This document shows, piece after piece, positions 58,413 to 64,000 of a stretch of 64,000 nucleotides of DNA (positions are counted from its first letter, which is position 1; every line of letters starts with the position of its first letter). Position numbers and translations under genes: made by a program. The notes beneath the pieces are model-generated. The model was not told the origin of the DNA. It was given only the letters and a program-made list of their open reading frames with translations, and searched no databases. Source of the DNA: Norana najaformis (lineage: Eukaryota > Annelida > Clitellata > Crassiclitellata > Hormogastridae); NCBI GenBank assembly GCA_964023275.1, contig OZ029927.1, positions 21,210,480 through 21,274,479 of the forward strand, read 5' to 3'.

Positions 58413-61400
58413 ATGAAGATTCGTTACGTTTACCTGTTGTTAGCTGGTAAGTGATTGTCTGTTTATTAAGACTTACTTGTCTTACTAATTTTAGGTTTTT
58501 ACGTAAAGCTCGTACACTACGCATGTAATAAGGCTCGGGGCAATTTTAGTGTAGCGTTCGACTTCAGTCGACAGATTCATTTATTTATGATAATCCTATA
58601 GTCCTATGAGTCTGAGTTTTGTCTATGAAGGAAGGGTAGAACTTCGGCGACTTGTTGATACAATCCATCATTGAAGATTCATTTTCTCAAACATCTCAGT
58701 TCTTTCCGCAGATTTTCCCGGATCGCTGCTAATCACAAATCGCATCATGCCTATACTGAAGCTCAATTCGTTCATATTTAAATCCTTTTTTATTTATCAA
58801 TATAAATAATATCATTTTTGGAAGTCAAGAACGGTTTCTTCATGCCTGACAGAGCCATTTACAGAATGTAATTGATTCTATTAAAGACCCAAAATAGGAA
58901 GTAATATGCGTAGGCCCTATGCAATTTGTATAGGTCTTACTGCTCAATTAATGTGTATATATATATATATATGCATTATGCTTACAGTCAGCCTCAATGT
59001 ATTTCCTTTTCTTTAGTGAATTTTGTCACGACCGTCGTTACCTATTACAGAAAGTGTTACAAGGAGTTCGTACTCTGCTTGATTGCAAACACTGATGACC
59101 CATACTTGTTTCGACTTAACCTAATATCAGCCAACGACTGGTGCGAAAACAATTCATCGTCGCTGGCCAGAATAACAAATGAAACGGTTCAATCTGCCTT
59201 AGCAGTGTTTATCAACGATTCCTCTGCGAAACTGGATTCAGATATACTAGCGAATGGCTATCGATCAAAACTAAATTACTGGGAGTGGACCAGTAGTAGA
59301 AGATCAGGTGGTTGTAATAACTAAATAATCCAGATCACATATGATAGTCTTTTCTCACCAATCAGTCATTCCGTCAGACAATCATTTAGTCATTAACTTG
59401 AACAACTGCGATGATTTGTGCATATGAGTTGAAAAAGTCACCTAATTAAGCAGAATACCCATAAGCAATAAATGATTTCTTTGTACCCAGTTTCTTGCGC
59501 CCTGTGATTTGTGATATTTTTATTGTTGTCTGTGTGCCAATCGTGGTGAACACCTTACCTCTGGTAAGCATTTCAGAATTAGTAAAGGCTTCCAAATGGC
59601 TTTGCATTTGGGCTCCATAATAATACCGATCGTCCGGGTAGCGCACCAGGGTCTTGAACAGGGCGATGGCATAAGTCCGCTTGTAAGGGTACTTTTATTA
59701 TCACAATTATTAATTAATAACTTCTATGGCACCGGTGTCTTATGCACAAGTCATAAACCGATGGCTCACAAAAACCAAACGGCAATCAGGTCAATATCCA
59801 GAAGGTCAGTCCATTAAGACAGAGAGAGGCAGTGGATAAACAATTTGAAAAAGGTTAAGTCTTAAGCTGAAAAAGAAATGGTAAAAGCGACTGAGCAGAA
59901 GGAGCAGATACATGAAGAGAGTTCTGAAATCTATGTCCAGCAACCGAAAAAGTTTCTGGCAACAAGAACAGGCCCAGTTTAGGTACAACAAGAAAAATGC
60001 AATCAGACGACATAATGGAATAATGATAAGACTGGGAAGTAAAGCTGATTCTAACTACAATGGTTGGCGAAATGGCAATGTGTTATAAACCATAAGCTCC
60101 AATTTGATACAGAATCTTTGCTGAAGAGGAGGCCAATGCAAAGATTTAATTCAAGGGTTCATATGTTTATATCTTGATGTAATATCATGAGTTCAGCTAA
60201 AGGCTTCTGAATTTTCTGGGGTTTCTGCAATTTTGACTTTATGATACCAGTAAACCAGTAAGAAGCGAGTTATAGTATTCTAGTTGAGTTTAGAACAACA
60301 CTTAAGTTAAGAGCAGATTCAGCCAACTCAATGAATGAGTAACCTTTCTGAGCTGCTGTGGAGAGCCCAGCAGCAGAAATTAAGTTATTGACCGATTAAG
60401 GTGGAGGTCATTAGCAATAATCCAAGGCTTCACATCTTCAAAGCCAGTAGACGTCGCCTGCACAGATGAATGATCAGACAATTCTCAAAAGAAATGTAAA
60501 TTTGAGTATCATCCCCATAAGCATGATATCCTAGTGAATGATTGCCAAGTGATATACCTGGTGGTGTGTTGTACATTGTGAAGAGGTACCTAAACCAGTG
60601 GAACACCACACGCTAGCAAAACATTAGATGTATATTTACCAGTTAGGTATACTGACTCAGTTCGTGGTCTGAGATAAGTAGCAAATCAATTCAGTTCAGT
60701 TAAAGCAAAAACCCCAATTCAGTGTTGGAGGTGATGCAAAAGAAGAGCATGGTCAAAAGTATCAAAAGCAGAAGTAAAGTCAAGAAGAATTCCTGTCACC
60801 CATTTAGAGCGTATGATGTCAACATGTAGAGCAAGAAGTGCGGATTCCTTTGAGGGAAAGTTATGGTAGGCAGTCTGAAAGGGAGGAAATTAGCCAGTTT
60901 GAAAATAAATGAGCTTCAGAACGGCACTTTAAAAACTTTCTATAAAAATTTAAAGTTTAAATCCGCCTGTTATTATACACCAAGGTAAACAGAAAGCTTC
61001 TTTAGTAGGGGATTAACTACGGCATGAGCAAATGCGTACGGATAGGATCTTCCATCCAACATATGCACGTATGTACAGAGATTCCTATTTGCCCTCTTTA
61101 GCATATCAGCCAAATATGTTATATTTTATCTAAGTATACGTAGGCTCTACGTGTAGGTGAGTGCTGTTGTAGTAAATCATTTTCATTCAAGGTGTGTGTC
61201 TTCTACTGTTAAAGCAATTTATCCGCTTTCGGACTACAACCACTCTAGCTACGCCTACTTACGAGTCCCAGCAGGAAGAAATGCCACCTTAAACGCCGGC
61301 AGAGGGACTTCTGAAAGAAACTTCATCTGCTACTATATAAGTCGCAGTAAGTATCTTGACATGTCTCTGCAGAAAGTGCGCTATAAAAAGTTCACATTTG

Positions 61401-63184
61401 CACTGCATTTCTTTCCAGTGGAACTAGGACATCTTTTAAACTAGTGATGGAGGTAAAATACATATGGATAGAAGCTTGATTGTCCGGTCAATGTGAGGAT
61501 GATTAGATCTCGTGCTCTTTATATGGTCTTGGGCTGATTTCCTGTTATGCCCTTGCAGTTAAAGCTGCTTACGCTCTGTAGATTTAGGTTTTAGTACGAA
61601 AGAATAATCAGCCGATCTCGTTTGTTTTTAAGCAGTCCTGTTAATTAACTAACCAAAACAATTACGGGAGTGTAAGGCAAGTCAAATATACAGCTTCTGG
61701 AATTGACAGACGATTAATGTACCTGATTTGTGATTGATGTGTTAAACTTTGAGGTTCCAATTGTTCAGTTGGTCACCTGAAGTTGGGCGAAAGCTGCTAC
61801 AAAATCTACAACAACGAAGTAGCCACTTGGTTTGGCGCTAGAAATCTTTGTCTCCAAGAAGGATATGACCTTGCGACCATCGAAGATGTCGATATTTCCG
61901 GTATCACACGATGGCTTAGCAATGGAGAATACTGGATTGGACTGCGGAATGAAAACTGGTATTGGATATATGGTGAAAGTAAGCAGAAGACGAGATACTA
62001 TACTCTATATACGCTTATCCCAAGAAGATGGCCAAGGTGTTTATGCTATACAATATTATTTAATGCTTTAATTAATAATACGCAATCTCTACGCAAAGCC
62101 AATAAGGCCAATAAGTGCTCAACGTATGCTTACATAGACCTATATGTTGGAAGATTTTGCTACGTGTTATATCTCTTTATTAAGAGACATTAAGCGATCT
62201 CTGTGCATTGCCAAAACGCCCAACGTATGCTAATTAATAATAATTTTGTTGAAAAGGTATGTGATAGAAGCCTAACTGAAGAAATGAAAGCAACAATTTT
62301 CTGTAATTACTTCGGATGCCAACACTTGTTAGGACCGAAACTTTTGCTGTTTTAGGGGATGTAGAGATTAAGTACTCTAACTGGGAAGATCGTAGACCAA
62401 GCCTTACAGTTGGAGACTGCCTATGTCTAGCAGCAAATACTGGAAAATGGAAAGACTGCGACTGCTCAAGGGTGTATCGGTACATCTGCATTCAAGGTTG
62501 TTGAACCATTGAAAAATCTATGGCTTGATCCCAGCATTTGACAAAATAGCAGTAATATTAAATGCACACTAATCCAGTCCATATAATCCAGTGACTTCTA
62601 TGGCGTAGTTTCTTATTTTACAATCGCTTGCAAGTTTAAGCGTGTTGTATGCCTACATCTCGTAGTACCTATAACTAGCGTCTGTTCTCTGTTCTCAAGC
62701 GCTGTCTATATGGCCTTTATAATGCGTTTATATCTATGTAATCATCATGAAACTTAATAGAACACATTTTGTTAAACACATCTCTCATTTGCCTGTATGG
62801 TCCAGAATGTGTTGTTAATTTTAATTAAAATTATTTATCATACACTTATTTTGAAAAATAAGAGTGGAATAGTTCGACGTCTGAATGGTTCATGCACAAC
62901 TGATTTTCCTCTCGGGTATAGTCACTGTTATTCTCTCCATAAATAAACTGTTTTAGTATTTGATAGCATAACATCATATATTCGTGTCTAAGACTTTGTG
63001 TAATGAATCTTGTGTTTAGAGTATGCATCGAATTCAAGCACATCATCAACCAAGCCATTGCTCGCTTCTACGATAGGTGCATCTCATTTCCATTCAAGTC
63101 CAACTCAAATACCGGATAATTATTCTACAGTCAACGTCGACAGAAATCATTCAGACAGTGTCAGTCAAACTTCTGAATCTGCAG
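58413..63184 (+). CDS. CTLR-E: twin C-type lectin receptor, 3' end outside window
   Basis: Exons seen: 58413-58446 (MKIRYVYLLLA), 59017-59307 and 61173-61346 (CTLD1), 61754-61978 and 62356-62496 (CTLD2), 63020-63184 (stalk). All junctions are phase 1 and in frame to the last visible donor. CTLD1 is three codons shorter than in D after the cysteine pair. CTLD2 has CSVGHL, ESCYKIYNNEVATWF, YWIGLR, SNWEDRRPS, KDCDC and YICIQ. The CTLD2 acceptor is TTTGAG, weaker than the TTTCAG of its paralogues. The stalk matches A, at 165 nt. The membrane and tail exons are expected beyond 64000: in A and D the membrane exon lies about 1.1-1.2 kb after the stalk exon, and only about 0.8 kb remain here. Closest to D by exon sequence and shared insertions. 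Confidence 0.8.
59550..60965 (-). mobile_element. CR1/L2-like LINE in CTLR-E intron 2, with RT motifs
   Basis: The minus strand reads FQTAYHNFPSKESALLALH, then LLDFTSAFDTFDHALLLHHL (the RT 'D.SAAFDTIDH' block), then in another frame YGDDTQIYISF (the catalytic YADD box), and SFF...LRLNLFQ near the end. Several stops and shifts make it inactive. It continues to the same 3' end as the shorter copy in D. Confidence 0.85.
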
Positions 63185-63229
63185 GTATGAAGCAACAAAC
63201 ATAGTTTACAGCTGCCGTCCTCCTATAAG

Positions 63230-63915
63230 GCCTACATGCAAAGGGTTTCATAGTCGAAAACAACGAGTTACCTTGCATTTCATTCACGCTTATCCGATAG
63301 ATATAATCAAATCCTTCTGGTCATTTGTTTGTGCCATCCCTCCGAAAAGCGACACTGGAGAAACTAGTCCATCTATGTGGAGTTTGCATTATTCGCTTGC
63401 GCCAGCTTCCTCTTGGCTCATCTCGGAAACAGTTGAAGACTCGTCTTCTTCCATCTACTCGCGTTTTTGAGCTGAATTCATCAAATAATGATAGGCTATC
63501 CAATCACTTTTGTGCAGCCTTTGAACGCCAGCCGGCACATATCGACCTGGTGGCTCGATTGATGTCAGCACGTTGCATCTTCGACCACCTATGAGAGACC
63601 GCGTTGGACAGTTATGATATCGTGTGCCGCGGACCCTATCGCTCGTCGTCGCTGTACGTCTTCGATGCTGCTCAGTCCAGGAACTCTTAATACGATGTCA
63701 TCTTTCAACTCAAGATGTGAACCCGTTTCCTGGGCCCAGCGAGTGTTCACAAGACTGCGTTGTTGGTGGCGTTTCTAGTCGTTTGAACAATTCTTACTCT
63801 CTAATGAGATCTCTGTTTACAGATAATTGAACATAATTTTGGCCAGCGCAAAGAACACCTCTGATTATTTTCTTTTGAAGCGGCGCTATGTAAATGTTAA
63901 ATTACAATTACAAAA
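63230..63915 (+). repeat. FamG repeat downstream of CTLR-E stalk exon
   Basis: Best-preserved FamG copy: the frame around 63330-63470 reads KLVHLCGVCIIRLRQLP then SSRKQLKTRLLPST, and the end is GCGGCGCTATGTAAATG followed by AATTACAATTAC. A LINE 3' end is likely; clade uncertain. Confidence 0.55.
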
Positions 63916-64000
63916 TATCAACCTCAGTACAAACTAATCCTTCAAATCTATCCTCCTTTCTGTCTTATCCTTCATTCTGCCTTCAGTCTCGTTTCCCAAA

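Noticed and set aside
61157-61444. Frameshift in CTLR-E at the second CTLD1 exon, assuming an acceptor at 61191
   Set aside because: The upstream AG at 61171-61172 gives 174 nt in phase 1, the same as D, so E is intact here.

Overview
The window reads as non-coding-rich eukaryotic nuclear DNA. Coding exons are short and bounded by GT...AG introns, the sequence is AT-rich, and it is full of microsatellites, tRNA- and 5S-like SINEs, CR1/L2-type LINE tails and a Tc1/mariner fragment. The genes are lectin-domain families with animal-type architecture, so the source is most likely a marine invertebrate. I lean towards an invertebrate deuterostome such as an echinoderm or hemichordate, but that is inference. 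All supported genes are on the + strand.

Region 1 (1-16345) is a tandem triplication of a unit of about 6.4 kb, starting at 1, 6487 and 12875. Each unit carries one four-exon gene for a secreted protein: signal peptide, F-type (fucolectin-like) lectin domain split over two exons, and a C-terminal PAN/apple domain. Copies 1 and 2 are open for 286 codons. Copy 3 carries a +1 insertion in exon 3 and looks broken. The intergenic parts hold a 5S rRNA-like element, TATG, GACA, CT and TTAGA simple repeats, and a SINE in intron 2 that predates the triplication.

Region 2 (16346-21182) is gene-poor. It holds dispersed repeats, an orphan signal-peptide exon (19315) and one unexplained exon-like ORF (20056-20256).

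Region 3 (21183-64000) is a tandem array of five related receptor genes, here called CTLR-A to CTLR-E. Each model is a type I membrane protein: signal exon, a divergent first C-type lectin domain (CTLD1, two exons), a canonical long-form CTLD2 (two exons), a Ser/Thr-rich stalk, one transmembrane exon and a short cytoplasmic exon with three YxxL/YxxI tyrosine motifs. All introns are phase 1 except the one between the membrane and tail exons, which is phase 2. B and D are in frame throughout (505 and 425 codons). E is in frame to the window edge. A and C share a reading-phase break at the second CTLD1 exon. A CTLD relic between D and E, a doubled promoter-like block in front of D, and a membrane-exon region nearly identical between A and D all point to ongoing unequal crossing-over and gene conversion.

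Together the window looks like an immune-type lectin cluster: secreted F-type lectins next to paired-CTLD receptors with phosphotyrosine-type tails. Ligands and signalling are inferred from domain families only. Exon borders were chosen by splice consensus, phase and comparison between copies, without transcripts.
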